Source: Sideroxyarcus sp045866275 (lineage in GTDB: Bacteria > Pseudomonadota > Gammaproteobacteria > Burkholderiales > Gallionellaceae). Taken from it: a DNA stretch of 64,000 nt. Below are positions 43,533 to 51,399 of this stretch, piece by piece. A program made the position numbers and the translations under genes. The notes below the pieces were generated by a model that saw nothing but the letters and a program-made list of their open reading frames with translations, searched no databases and had not been told where the DNA came from. Location: the NCBI GenBank assembly GCA_045866275.1, contig BAAFRX010000011.1:1-64000 (forward strand). The letters run 5' to 3'. Every line of letters begins with the position of its first letter. The first letter of the stretch is position 1.

Positions 43533-44197
43533 ATCTGCCCGCCCTTCTGATCGACAGCGACTGGCTCTGGCTGGCCAATCTGGTCTTTGTCTATGCGCTG
43601 TTCCGCGCCCTGCGCAGCGCGCCCTGGCGCGCGATATTGAATAACCGCCAGATGGTGAACGCGCTGGTCGGGCTCACCATCGGCGCATTCATCTTCTGGC
43701 AGTTCAACGCGGGCATCCGTCCCGGCTTCAACTTCCATGTGCTGGGGGCAACCCTGTTCGTGCTGTTGTTCGGTTGGCAAGTCGCGACCGCGATGATCTC
43801 GCTGGTGATGGTCGCCACCTGGTTCAGGATGGACCTGGACTGGGTTGCACTCGGCCTCAACGGCTTGCTGATGATCGCCATCCCGGTGTTGTTAAGCGAA
43901 TGGCTGCTGCGTTTCAGCCAGCGGAATCTGCCCAAAAATCTGTTCTTGTTCGTGCTGTGGAACGGTTTCGTCTGCGCCGGACTCGCCATCCTGTTGAACG
44001 TGGTGGCCACCACGCTGCTGTTGCTGGCGTTGAGCCATTATTCCTGGGGCGAGATCCAGCGCCACTACCTGATCGCCGCACCGATCATCCTGCTGACCGA
44101 GGCGTTCATGACCGGCATGCTGATCACCGCCTTTACCGTGTTCCAGCCGGAGGCGGTGCTTAATTTCAACGACCAGGAATATCTTGACGGGAAGTAG
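43529..44197 (+). CDS. CbiM-like multi-pass membrane protein (COG3235)
   Basis: The 222-residue protein has about six hydrophobic helices. The motif FNFHVLGATLFVLLFGW resembles the CbiM/NikM core His motif (HIPxG...), placing it in the energy-coupling permease-like superfamily, though the transported ion is unknown and no ATPase is adjacent. It starts with a GTG overlapping the ygfZ stop, so it is translationally coupled to ygfZ. Confidence 0.75.
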   Translation: MNLPALLIDSDWLWLANLVFVYALFRALRSAPWRAILNNRQMVNALVGLTIGAFIFWQFNAGIRPGFNFHVLGATLFVLLFGWQVATAMISLVMVATWFRMDLDWVALGLNGLLMIAIPVLLSEWLLRFSQRNLPKNLFLFVLWNGFVCAGLAILLNVVATTLLLLALSHYSWGEIQRHYLIAAPIILLTEAFMTGMLITAFTVFQPEAVLNFNDQEYLDGK

Positions 44198-44207
44198 AGG
44201 GGGGATT

Positions 44208-44407
44208 GTGTGGGTCGGGTTTTAACCCGACAGGTTGTGCGGATCGGGTTTGAGCGTGTGCTGTCGTGGCTATAGCCCCTCTTACCCCCGAGGGGGCAAG
44301 AACCTCTTCGAGGCAGCCACGGTCTGCCCCTTGCGAGTGCAACCCGACAAGGGTTGAATTTATCCTATTTCTGTCGGACTAAAGTCCGACCTACAGTCCG
44401 ACCCACA
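44208..44407. repeat. REP-like palindrome cluster 5
   Basis: It contains GTCGGGTT-TT-AACCCGAC (about 44214) and GTCGGACT-AA-AGTCCGAC (about 44375) hairpins. Between them lies a separate module with paired GAGGGG and CCCCTC and the CAGCCACGG-TCTGCCCCTTGCG motif, also found in clusters 1 and 6. The stretch fills the gap between two convergent genes (COG3235 and GNAT). Confidence 0.8.
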
Positions 44408-44416
44408 AACCCCTCT

Positions 44417-44854
44417 TCAGCGCGGCTTGAGCGCCAGCGTCATCTTGATGTGCGGCAGGCCCGCATCCATGAATTCCTTGCCCTGCCTGATAAAGCCGAA
44501 GTTCTCGTAGAACGGCACCGCGTGGGTCTGGGCATCGACATCGACTATTTTATAACCGCGCGAACGCGCCTCGTTCAGCAACGACTCCATGATCGCCGTG
44601 CCGACTTTCTGCTTGCGCCATGGTGGCATCACACAGATGCGCCCGATATGGCCGTTGGGCAGGATGCGCCCGCAGCCGACCGCTTCGCCCGACAGGCCCA
44701 GCGCCAGCGCGTGGCGGCAGGTCGCGTCGAATTCATCCCACTCCAGTTCCGCAGGCACGCCCTGCTCGCGAATGAATACGGCTTCGCGAATGGCGCGCAG
44801 CATCGGTTCGCCGTCGTGCCAGCACACCAGACTGACCGTGAAGGGATTACTCAT
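44417..44854 (-). CDS. GNAT-family N-acetyltransferase
   Basis: The 145-residue enzyme has the ElaA/YjcF-like start REAVFIREQGVPAELEWDEFD and the acetyl-CoA loop MPPWRKQKVGTAIM near 87. The tail DVDAQTHAVPFYENFGF is the usual substrate-closing region. The substrate is unknown. It precedes the L,D-transpeptidase operon on the same strand, 26 bases downstream. Confidence 0.85.
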   Translation of the reverse strand: MSNPFTVSLVCWHDGEPMLRAIREAVFIREQGVPAELEWDEFDATCRHALALGLSGEAVGCGRILPNGHIGRICVMPPWRKQKVGTAIMESLLNEARSRGYKIVDVDAQTHAVPFYENFGFIRQGKEFMDAGLPHIKMTLALKPR

Positions 44855-44880
44855 TTGCAGCCCCCTTTCTCAAAGTGCCA

Positions 44881-45360
44881 TCAAGCGATGATCTGGACCT
44901 CGGTACCCGTGGCAACGCGATCGAATAAATTCAGCAGGTCGGCATTGCGCATCCGGATGCAGCCGCGCGAACCCGGCTTGCCAAGTTCGGTCCCGTCCGG
45001 CGTGCCGTGGATGTAAATGTAGCGCCGCATGGTATCGCAATTGCCGCCCCGGTTATAGCCCGGCTCGGTGCCGCACAACCAGAGAATGCGCGTCAGGATC
45101 CAGTCGCGTCCGGGATATTGCGCGCCCAGTTGCGGCGTGTAGATTTCGCCGGTCGGACGCCGCCGCACGAACACCGTGTTCGGCGCCTGCCCGGCCCCGA
45201 TCTTGGCGCGGATGACATGCCGGCCGCGCGGCGTGCAAAAACTGTCGCTCTCCTCGCCCACCCCGTTAGCGCCGGTGGAAACCGGATAGCGCTGCAACAG
45301 AGTGCCGCCGTCATCGAACAGCGTCAGTGTCTGGCTTGGAATGTGGATGACGATTTTCAT
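44881..45360 (-). CDS. L,D-transpeptidase (YkuD domain)
   Basis: The 159-residue protein has the YkuD active site: YIHGTPD near 124 and GSRGCIRMRNADL near 137, with catalytic Cys. It starts MKIVIHIPSQTLTLF, and no clear signal peptide is seen, which is unusual but common in this ErfK/YbiS-like betaproteobacterial group. It overlaps tadA by four bases, so expression is coupled. Confidence 0.88.
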   Translation of the reverse strand: MKIVIHIPSQTLTLFDDGGTLLQRYPVSTGANGVGEESDSFCTPRGRHVIRAKIGAGQAPNTVFVRRRPTGEIYTPQLGAQYPGRDWILTRILWLCGTEPGYNRGGNCDTMRRYIYIHGTPDGTELGKPGSRGCIRMRNADLLNLFDRVATGTEVQIIA

Positions 45361-45863
45361 TGCATCTTCTGTTGCGCGCGCCGTGCGGCGAAAAAACCGC
45401 TCAACAGCCTGCCGCAAGCGTCGGCCAGTACCCCGCCCTCGATGCGCGCGTGGTGATTGAGACTGATCTTGGCCCCTTCTCCTCCCGGAGGCGGATTGGG
45501 GTGGGGGAAATCGCCGAACAGGTTGAACACGCTGCCGGCCGCGCCGGTCTTGGGTTCCTTTGCGCCGTACACCACCCGCGCGATGCGCGCATGAAACATC
45601 GCGCCAACGCACATGATGCACGGTTCCAGCGTGACAAACAGTTCGCAGCCGACCAGGCGGTAATTGCCGAGATGCCGCGCCGCATCGCGCATGGCCATCA
45701 TCTCGGCGTGGGCCGTCGGGTCGTGCCGCGAAATCGGCGCATTGAAACCGCGCCCGACGATCTCGCCCGCCTTCACCACCACCGCACCCACCGGCACCTC
45801 GCCGGCCTCTGCAGCCAGTCGCGCCTGTTCCAGCGCGGCGCGCATATAATCTTCGTCGTTCAT
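45357..45863 (-). CDS. tadA: tRNA adenosine(34) deaminase with repeat-derived insertion
   Basis: The 168-residue deaminase makes inosine at the tRNA wobble position. It has the zinc site HAEM (DPTAHAEMMAMRD) and PCIMC (TLEPCIMCVGAM). E. coli TadA has a short loop after the AAGSV region; here GSVFNLFGDFPHPNPPPGGE is longer, and the sequence encoding it (45473-45507) is a dispersed palindromic repeat. The frame is kept, so the enzyme is probably functional. The ATG at 45863 was chosen over a longer frame. Confidence 0.9.
   Translation of the reverse strand: MNDEDYMRAALEQARLAAEAGEVPVGAVVVKAGEIVGRGFNAPISRHDPTAHAEMMAMRDAARHLGNYRLVGCELFVTLEPCIMCVGAMFHARIARVVYGAKEPKTGAAGSVFNLFGDFPHPNPPPGGEGAKISLNHHARIEGGVLADACGRLLSGFFAARRAQQKMQ
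45473..45507. repeat. dispersed palindromic repeat, second family (copy 2), inside tadA
   Basis: The sequence CCCCTTCTCC-TCCCGGAG then GCGGATTGGGGTGGGGG encodes PHPNPPPGGEG in tadA on the minus strand. It shares its design and its GGGGTGGGGG end with the copy at 7430-7467. Confidence 0.65.
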
Positions 45864-45957
45864 CAAAAAATATCGTCTGGCCAAAAACATTGAGGCGGAT
45901 TATACGGCCCGCAACGATTCCTGCCGACACGTTACAATTCGTCCACAACGATTCCAG

Positions 45958-46812
45958 ATGCTGAACATGTCTCATCACTCACTCACCCAACATCTCCGCA
46001 CCAATGTCCGCACCGCACTCGACGAGGACCTCGGCAGCGGCGATCTGACCGCGCAATTGATCCCCGAACACGCGGCGGCACACGCCTCCGTCATCACGCG
46101 CGAGGACATGGTGCTGTGCGGCACGCTCTGGTTCGAAGAATGTTTCAAAACGCTGGACCCGGACTGCAAGATCGTCTGGCAGGTGCAGGAAGGCGAACCG
46201 GCGCACGCCGGCCAGACGCTGTGTTCCCTCGACGGCAATGCGCGTGCCTTGCTGTCCGCCGAGCGCCCGGCCTTGAATTTCCTGCAAACCCTGTCCGCCA
46301 CGGCCACCGTCACCCGCCGCTACGTCGAGGCCGTGGCGGGAACCGGGGCAAAGATCATGGACACGCGCAAGACCCTGCCCGGTCTGCGCATGGCGCAGAA
46401 GTATGCGGTAACGGTCGGCGGCGGGCACAACCAGCGCGTGGGGCTCTTCGACGGCGTGTTGATCAAAGAGAACCACATCGCGGCGGCGGGCGGCATCGGT
46501 GAAGTGATGGAACTCGCCTTCCGCATCACCCCGCCGCACATACCCATCCAGATCGAAGTGGAAAACATGGCGGAACTGGATGAGGCCTTGCTGGCCGGTG
46601 CAAAACTGATCCTGCTCGACAACTTTTCGCTGGCGGACATGCGACTGGCCGTGGAACATGCCGCCGGTCGCGCAGAACTGGAAGCCTCCGGCGGCATCAC
46701 GCTGGACAACGTGCGCCTCGTCGCCGAGACCGGTGTGGATCGCATCTCCATCGGCGCATTGACGAAAGACATCAAGGCGATCGACCTGTCGATGCGCGTG
46801 CGATTACCCTGA
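45958..46812 (+). CDS. nadC: nicotinate-nucleotide pyrophosphorylase
   Basis: The 284-residue enzyme makes nicotinate mononucleotide from quinolinate in NAD synthesis. It has DTRKTLPGLRMAQKYAV and GGGHNQRVGLFDGVLIKENHIAAAGG, both diagnostic for the family, and ASGGITLDNVRLVAETGVD near the C-terminus. The start may be 45958 or the internal ATG at 45967; no strong ribosome site separates them. Confidence 0.93.
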   Translation: MLNMSHHSLTQHLRTNVRTALDEDLGSGDLTAQLIPEHAAAHASVITREDMVLCGTLWFEECFKTLDPDCKIVWQVQEGEPAHAGQTLCSLDGNARALLSAERPALNFLQTLSATATVTRRYVEAVAGTGAKIMDTRKTLPGLRMAQKYAVTVGGGHNQRVGLFDGVLIKENHIAAAGGIGEVMELAFRITPPHIPIQIEVENMAELDEALLAGAKLILLDNFSLADMRLAVEHAAGRAELEASGGITLDNVRLVAETGVDRISIGALTKDIKAIDLSMRVRLP

Positions 46813-46814
46813 AT

Positions 46815-46932
46815 CGTCATTCCGGCGAAAGCCGGAATCCAGCCGAAATAACACGCCCGCGAAGCGGACAAACGCTGCTGTGTCGGCTTCGCCATTTTTT
46901 ATAGCTGGATTTCCGCCTGCGCGGAAATGACG
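46815..46932. repeat. inverted pair of dispersed CGTCATTCC-type repeats
   Basis: The left arm starts CGTCATTCCGGCGAAAGCC (46815-46842, TTCCGGC-GAAA-GCCGGAA hairpin). The right arm (46905-46932) is an imperfect reverse copy, CTGGATTTCCGCC-TGCG-CGGAAATGACG. About 62 bases lie between them. This resembles a widespread proteobacterial intergenic repeat and may terminate nadC. Confidence 0.75.
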
Positions 46933-46999
46933 TGCAGAGAGCTTGAATTCCTGGCGGCCACCCACATTTTGGCGGTTGCCAATCAATCAAGGAGTGATC

Positions 47000-47434
47000 A
47001 TGTCCGGCCCGAAACACATCGTCTGCCCGCATTGCGATGCGGTGAACCGCGTCCCCGCCGACAAGCTGGATGCCCACCCCACCTGCGGCAAATGCAAGCA
47101 GCCGCTGTTCGACGCTCATCCTGTCGATCTCACCGAAGCCAACTTCATGCGCCATATCGGCAACAGCGACATCCCGGTGCTGGTGGATTTTTGGGCGCCC
47201 TGGTGCGGCCCCTGCAAGATGATGGCTCCCGCCTATGCCCAGGCCGCACAACCACTGGAACCGCAGATGCGCGTGGTCAAGCTGGATACCGAACAGGCGC
47301 AGAACCTCGCCGCCCAGTTCAACATCCGCAGCATCCCCACCCTGGCCTTGTTCAAAGGCGGGAGGGAAGTGGCACGGCAGGCCGGCGCGATGGATGTGAA
47401 CGGCATCGTGGCCTGGGCAAGAGCGAAAGCATGA
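47000..47434 (+). CDS. trxC: thioredoxin 2
   Basis: The 144-residue thioredoxin carries the extra N-terminal zinc module of TrxC (CPHCDAVNRVP and CGKCKQPL), then the active site VDFWAPWCGPCKMMAP near 68 with WCGPC. The ATG at 47000 follows AAGGAGTGATC. It overlaps the small lipoprotein gene by four bases (ATGA). TrxC is typically induced by oxidative stress in E. coli. Confidence 0.95.
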   Translation: MSGPKHIVCPHCDAVNRVPADKLDAHPTCGKCKQPLFDAHPVDLTEANFMRHIGNSDIPVLVDFWAPWCGPCKMMAPAYAQAAQPLEPQMRVVKLDTEQAQNLAAQFNIRSIPTLALFKGGREVARQAGAMDVNGIVAWARAKA

Positions 47435-47613
47435 AACCCATCTGGGGGATTTTCCTGTTGCTGCTGGCGGGTTGCGCCGACCCGGCGCGCAACCTGTATG
47501 AAGGCATCAAGCAAAGCAACGATGCGAAGCGCACCCCGATGGAGCGGGCGACCCAGCCAACGCCGGGTTACGACGCTTATCGCAAATCTCTGGAAAACAC
47601 CGATACAAAGTAA
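47431..47613 (+). CDS. small predicted lipoprotein
   Basis: The 60-residue protein has a signal peptide and lipobox IFLLLLAGCADPARN, so the mature part (about 43 residues) would be lipid-anchored. The mature part is polar (YEGIKQSNDAKRTPMERATQ) and not recognised. It is translationally coupled to trxC by an ATGA overlap. Confidence 0.8.
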   Translation: MKPIWGIFLLLLAGCADPARNLYEGIKQSNDAKRTPMERATQPTPGYDAYRKSLENTDTK

Positions 47614-47661
47614 AAACGGAAAGCCACCCGGCTTCCCGTTCCTGAACTTGCAACCCGTGTA

Positions 47662-47828
47662 TGTCGGACTGAAGTCCGACCCACAAACCCTCGCTGCTCC
47701 CTGTGGGTCGGGTTTGAGCGTGTGCTGTCGGGGCTTTAGCCCCATACAGCCACGGCCTACCCCTTGCGGGTGCAACCCGACAAGTGATTGAATTTATCCT
47801 GCCCTGTCGGACTAAAGACCGACCCACA
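47662..47828. repeat. REP-like palindrome cluster 6
   Basis: It has GTCGGACT-GA-AGTCCGAC (47664) and, at the right end, a GTCGGACT-AA hairpin with one mismatch ending at 47823. A TAGCCCC-ATACAGCCACGGCC module related to clusters 1 and 5 lies between. It separates the convergent lipoprotein gene and orn. Confidence 0.8.
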
Positions 47829-47844
47829 GTCCGCCCCACACGGC

Positions 47845-48390
47845 TCAAAGCTTCAGAAAATTGTCGCGGTAATGCTTCATTTCGGCGATGGATTCGTAGA
47901 TGTCGGCCAGCGCTTCGTGCTTGCCGTGTTTCTTGATGCCGTTCGCCACTTCGGGCTTCCAGCGCCGCGCCAGTTCCTTGAGGGTGCTGACGTCGAGGTT
48001 GCGGTAGTGGAAATAGTCTTCCAGTTGCGGCATCCAGCGCGCGAGGAAGCGCCGGTCCTGGCAGATGGAATTGCCGCACATCGGCGAGGTCTTGGCCGGC
48101 ACGTGCTGCTTGAGAAATTCCAGCATCTGCGCCTGCACGACCGATTCGTCCAGCACCGAAGCCTTGACCCGGTCGATGAGGCCGGATTTGCCGTGGGTGG
48201 ATTTGTTCCAGTTGTCCATGCCGTCGAGCACGCTGTCGGGCTGGTGCACCACCAGCACCGGCGCCTCTTCCACGATCTCGAGGTTGCCGTCGGTGACGAC
48301 CAGCGCCACTTCGATGATGCGGTCCGTATCGGGCGACAACCCCGTCATCTCCATGTCTATCCAGATAAGGTTGTTCTGGTTTTGTGCCAT
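47845..48390 (-). CDS. orn: oligoribonuclease
   Basis: The 181-residue DEDDh exonuclease degrades short RNA oligonucleotides to monomers and is often essential. It has LIWIDMEMTGLSPDTDRIIE at the start and the histidine motif GKHEALADI near 155. The ATG at 48390 gives MAQNQNNLIWID; the longer upstream frame was rejected. It is divergent from the Ste24-like protease gene. Confidence 0.95.
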   Translation of the reverse strand: MAQNQNNLIWIDMEMTGLSPDTDRIIEVALVVTDGNLEIVEEAPVLVVHQPDSVLDGMDNWNKSTHGKSGLIDRVKASVLDESVVQAQMLEFLKQHVPAKTSPMCGNSICQDRRFLARWMPQLEDYFHYRNLDVSTLKELARRWKPEVANGIKKHGKHEALADIYESIAEMKHYRDNFLKL

Positions 48391-48463
48391 AATTCGCCGC
48401 GCTTTTTCCAATGAATGAGGTGCGCATTGTGGCACAGCGCGCCCGCTTCCAGCCAGCCAAAAT

Positions 48464-49720
48464 ATGACCCCAGATACTTTCAGCCTTGTGTTCGTGCTTG
48501 TCCTGCTGACCAACGTCGCGGTCAAGCTGTGGCTGGCGCGGCGGCAGTTGCGCCATGTCGCGGCACACCGCGCCGAGGTGCCCGCCGCCTTCCGCGAACA
48601 AATCGGCATCGCCGCCCATCACAAGGCCGCCGATTACACTTCGACGCTGACCCGCTTCGGCATGCTGACCGTGCTGTTCGACGCCGCGCTGCTGCTGGTT
48701 TTCACCCTCGGCGGCGGCATCCAGTGGCTGCACCAGACGACCTCGGGTGTCGTCGCCCATCCCCTGCTGCAGGGCGCGGCGCTGATCGCCGCCGTGCTGC
48801 TGGCGCAATCGCTGCTGGAGATGCCATTCGATCTGTACCGCACGTTCAACATCGAGGCTCGCTACGGCTTCAACAAGATGACGCTGCGCCTGTATTTCAT
48901 GGATGCGCTGAAGGCGTTATTGCTGGGCGTGGTGATTGGTCTGCCCTTGCTCCTTGCCGTGCTGTGGTTGATGGGCGAGATGGGCGACGCGTGGTGGGTG
49001 TACGTATGGGGCGTGTGGGTGGCGTTCAACCTGTTGCTGCTGTATCTGTATCCGACGTTCATCGCGCCGCTGTTCAACCAGTTCGAGCCGCTCCGGGACG
49101 AGGCGCAGAAATCCCGGATCGAGGCACTGCTCGCGCGTTGCGGGTTTGCCGCCAGCGGTTTGTTCGTGATGGACGGGAGCCGCCGTAGCGCGCACGGCAA
49201 CGCCTATTTCACCGGCTTCGGCAAAACCAAACGCATCGTGTTCTTCGACACGCTGCTGCAACGTCTCGCGCCGGCGGAGATTGACGCCGTGCTGACGCAC
49301 GAACTGGGACACTTCAAGCGGCATCACGTGTTGCAACGCATCGCGCTGACCTTTGCCGTCAGCCTCGGCTTCCTGTGGCTGCTGGCGCAATTGCTGCATG
49401 CCCCGTGGTTCTATCAGGGGCTGGGCGTGCAAGCGCAAACGACGTCAACCGCACTGCTGCTGTTCTTCCTGGCGCTGCCGGTGTTCACTTTTCTGCTGCA
49501 CCCGCTCGCCTCCGCCTGGTCGCGCAAGCACGAATTCGAAGCCGATGCTTACGCCGCGCAACAGACTGATGCCCGGGAGCTGGTCAGCGCGTTGGTCAAG
49601 CTGTATCAGGACAACGCCAAGACGCTGACCCCCGATCCGTTATACGCTACGTTCTACGAATCGCATCCGCCCGCGCCGGTGCGCATCGCCCACCTGCAAC
49701 AAACAGGAGAATCAAAATGA
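48464..49720 (+). CDS. Ste24/HtpX-like M48 integral-membrane protease
   Basis: The 418-residue protein has about six transmembrane helices, the zinc motif HELGHFKRHH near residue 280, and EFEADAYAAQ near 357. The design is that of CAAX-protease-like Ste24 homologues in betaproteobacteria, where no prenylated substrate exists. The cytochrome c gene overlaps its stop by four bases. Confidence 0.88.
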   Translation: MTPDTFSLVFVLVLLTNVAVKLWLARRQLRHVAAHRAEVPAAFREQIGIAAHHKAADYTSTLTRFGMLTVLFDAALLLVFTLGGGIQWLHQTTSGVVAHPLLQGAALIAAVLLAQSLLEMPFDLYRTFNIEARYGFNKMTLRLYFMDALKALLLGVVIGLPLLLAVLWLMGEMGDAWWVYVWGVWVAFNLLLLYLYPTFIAPLFNQFEPLRDEAQKSRIEALLARCGFAASGLFVMDGSRRSAHGNAYFTGFGKTKRIVFFDTLLQRLAPAEIDAVLTHELGHFKRHHVLQRIALTFAVSLGFLWLLAQLLHAPWFYQGLGVQAQTTSTALLLFFLALPVFTFLLHPLASAWSRKHEFEADAYAAQQTDARELVSALVKLYQDNAKTLTPDPLYATFYESHPPAPVRIAHLQQTGESK

Positions 49721-50025
49721 AAAATTATTTCTTCATGCTGTTCCTGGCCACCGGCACTATTGCAAACGCCGCCCCATTTACCGACGGGAATAGCGAAAAT
49801 GGCAAGCGGCTGTTTGTCCAATACGAATGCAGCAGTTGCCACGAAGGCAAGATGGGCGGCGACGGCAGCGCCATTTTCACCCGTCCGGATCACAAAGTCC
49901 GCAGCGCGGCCGACCTGATTCCGCAGATCAAGTTCTGCTCCGGCATGGTGGGCGCACATCTCACTCCACAGGAAGAACAGGACTTGGCCGCACACCTGAA
50001 CCAGACCTACTATCATTTCAAGTGA
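49717..50025 (+). CDS. small periplasmic cytochrome c
   Basis: The 102-residue monoheme cytochrome has a signal peptide (IANA at about 18) and one heme site CSSCH at residues 38-42. The axial Met is probably in CSGMVGAHLTP near 75. It resembles class I c552-like soluble carriers. It is coupled to the protease gene by an ATGA overlap. Confidence 0.88.
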   Translation: MKNYFFMLFLATGTIANAAPFTDGNSENGKRLFVQYECSSCHEGKMGGDGSAIFTRPDHKVRSAADLIPQIKFCSGMVGAHLTPQEEQDLAAHLNQTYYHFK

Positions 50026-50032
50026 GAGCGCC

Positions 50033-50371
50033 ATGACACACCTGCGCGACCTGGCAACAGCACACTGCAAACCCTGCGCGGCAGGCACGCCCGCGCTGAC
50101 CGGCGACGAATCGCGCGCGCTGCTCGAACAGCTTGAAGGCTGGGCATTAAACGACCAACGAATCAGCAAGACCTTCCAGTTCAAGAATTATTACCAGACC
50201 ATCGCCTTCGTCAACGCGCTGGCGTGGATGACGCACCGCGAAGACCATCACCCCGACCTGGCGGTCGGCTACAACACGTGCCGCGTGGAATATTCCACCC
50301 ACAGCGTCGGCGGTTTGTCCGCGAACGATTTCATCTGCGCCGCCAAAGTGGACGCGCTGTTCAAACCTTGA
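50033..50371 (+). CDS. phhB: pterin-4a-carbinolamine dehydratase
   Basis: The 112-residue enzyme recycles tetrahydrobiopterin or monapterin for phenylalanine hydroxylase. The His motif TH(R)EDHHPD appears as MTHREDHHPDLAVGYNT near 73, with SVGGLSANDFICAAKVD at the end. The TTG start of rsgA overlaps its TGA stop. No phhA lies in the window. Confidence 0.92.
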   Translation: MTHLRDLATAHCKPCAAGTPALTGDESRALLEQLEGWALNDQRISKTFQFKNYYQTIAFVNALAWMTHREDHHPDLAVGYNTCRVEYSTHSVGGLSANDFICAAKVDALFKP

Positions 50372-51237
50372 GCAACGCGCTGCAAGGACGCGTCATCGCC
50401 GCCTTCGGCCGCCACTATCTGGCCGAATTGCCGGATGGGGAAATCCTCGAATGCGTGCCGCGCGGCAAGAAAAGCGAGGCAGCGTGTGGCGATACCCTTG
50501 AAATCTCCCGCACCGGCACCGGTCAGGGCGTGATCGACCGCATCGCGCCGCGCACCAGCCTGCTCTACCGCTCCGACGCCTGGAAACAGAAGATCATCGC
50601 CGCCAACGTCACGCAACTCATCATCGTCGTCGCCAGCGAGCCTTCGTTCAACGACGAACTGCTGGCGCGCTGCCTGCTCGCCGCCCACGACCAGAAGCTG
50701 GAAATCCTGATCGTGCTGAACAAGAGCGACCTGCCGCAAGTCGTCGCGGCCCGAGCACAGCTCGAGCCGTATTCGAAGATTGGTTATCACGTGCTGGCGT
50801 TGTCGGCAAAACAGGATGTCGCCCCGCTGCTGCCCTATCTGCAAGGACACACCAGCGTGCTGGTCGGACAATCCGGCATGGGCAAATCCACCCTCATCAA
50901 CGCGCTCATCCCCGCCGCGCAAGCCGCCACCCGCGAAATTTCCACCGTGCTCGATTCCGGCAAACACACCACCACCCACGCCCGGCTATATCACCTCAAC
51001 GCCGACAGCCACCTGATCGACTGTCCCGGCGTGCAACTGTTCGGCCTGCACCATCTGGATTTTGCCGCGCTGGAAAGAAACTTCCCCGAATTCCGCCCCT
51101 ACCTCGGCCAATGCCGCTTCGCCAATTGCAGCCACTCGCACGAACCGGACTGCGCGATCCTGACCGCCGCCGAACAAGGCAAAATAGATCGCAGAAGACT
51201 GGCGCTGTTTCAGCAGATCGCAGGCCAAGCCAGATAA
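50368..51237 (+). CDS. rsgA: ribosome small subunit-dependent GTPase RsgA
   Basis: The 289-residue circularly permuted GTPase checks 30S assembly. After the N-terminal OB domain it has NKSDLP (G4), GQSGMGKSTLINAL (G1), and DCPGVQLFG (G3) in that permuted order. The C-terminal zinc motif includes CRFANCSHSHEPDC. The start is a TTG at 50368 coupled to the phhB stop; the ATG frame from 50224 belongs to phhB. Confidence 0.93.
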   Translation: MSNALQGRVIAAFGRHYLAELPDGEILECVPRGKKSEAACGDTLEISRTGTGQGVIDRIAPRTSLLYRSDAWKQKIIAANVTQLIIVVASEPSFNDELLARCLLAAHDQKLEILIVLNKSDLPQVVAARAQLEPYSKIGYHVLALSAKQDVAPLLPYLQGHTSVLVGQSGMGKSTLINALIPAAQAATREISTVLDSGKHTTTHARLYHLNADSHLIDCPGVQLFGLHHLDFAALERNFPEFRPYLGQCRFANCSHSHEPDCAILTAAEQGKIDRRRLALFQQIAGQAR

Positions 51238-51399
51238 CATTCACTCTGTTACAATCCAGCACATGCTGCAACCACAAATAGTGCGACACGCACACATCAA
51301 GCAGCACCTTCCGACAGGAAGCGCGAGGAGAGTAGAAATCCAGCACGCATAGACGCACGGAATGTTTTCGATTTGTGCTGTTAAAAAAGGGGGATTCAC

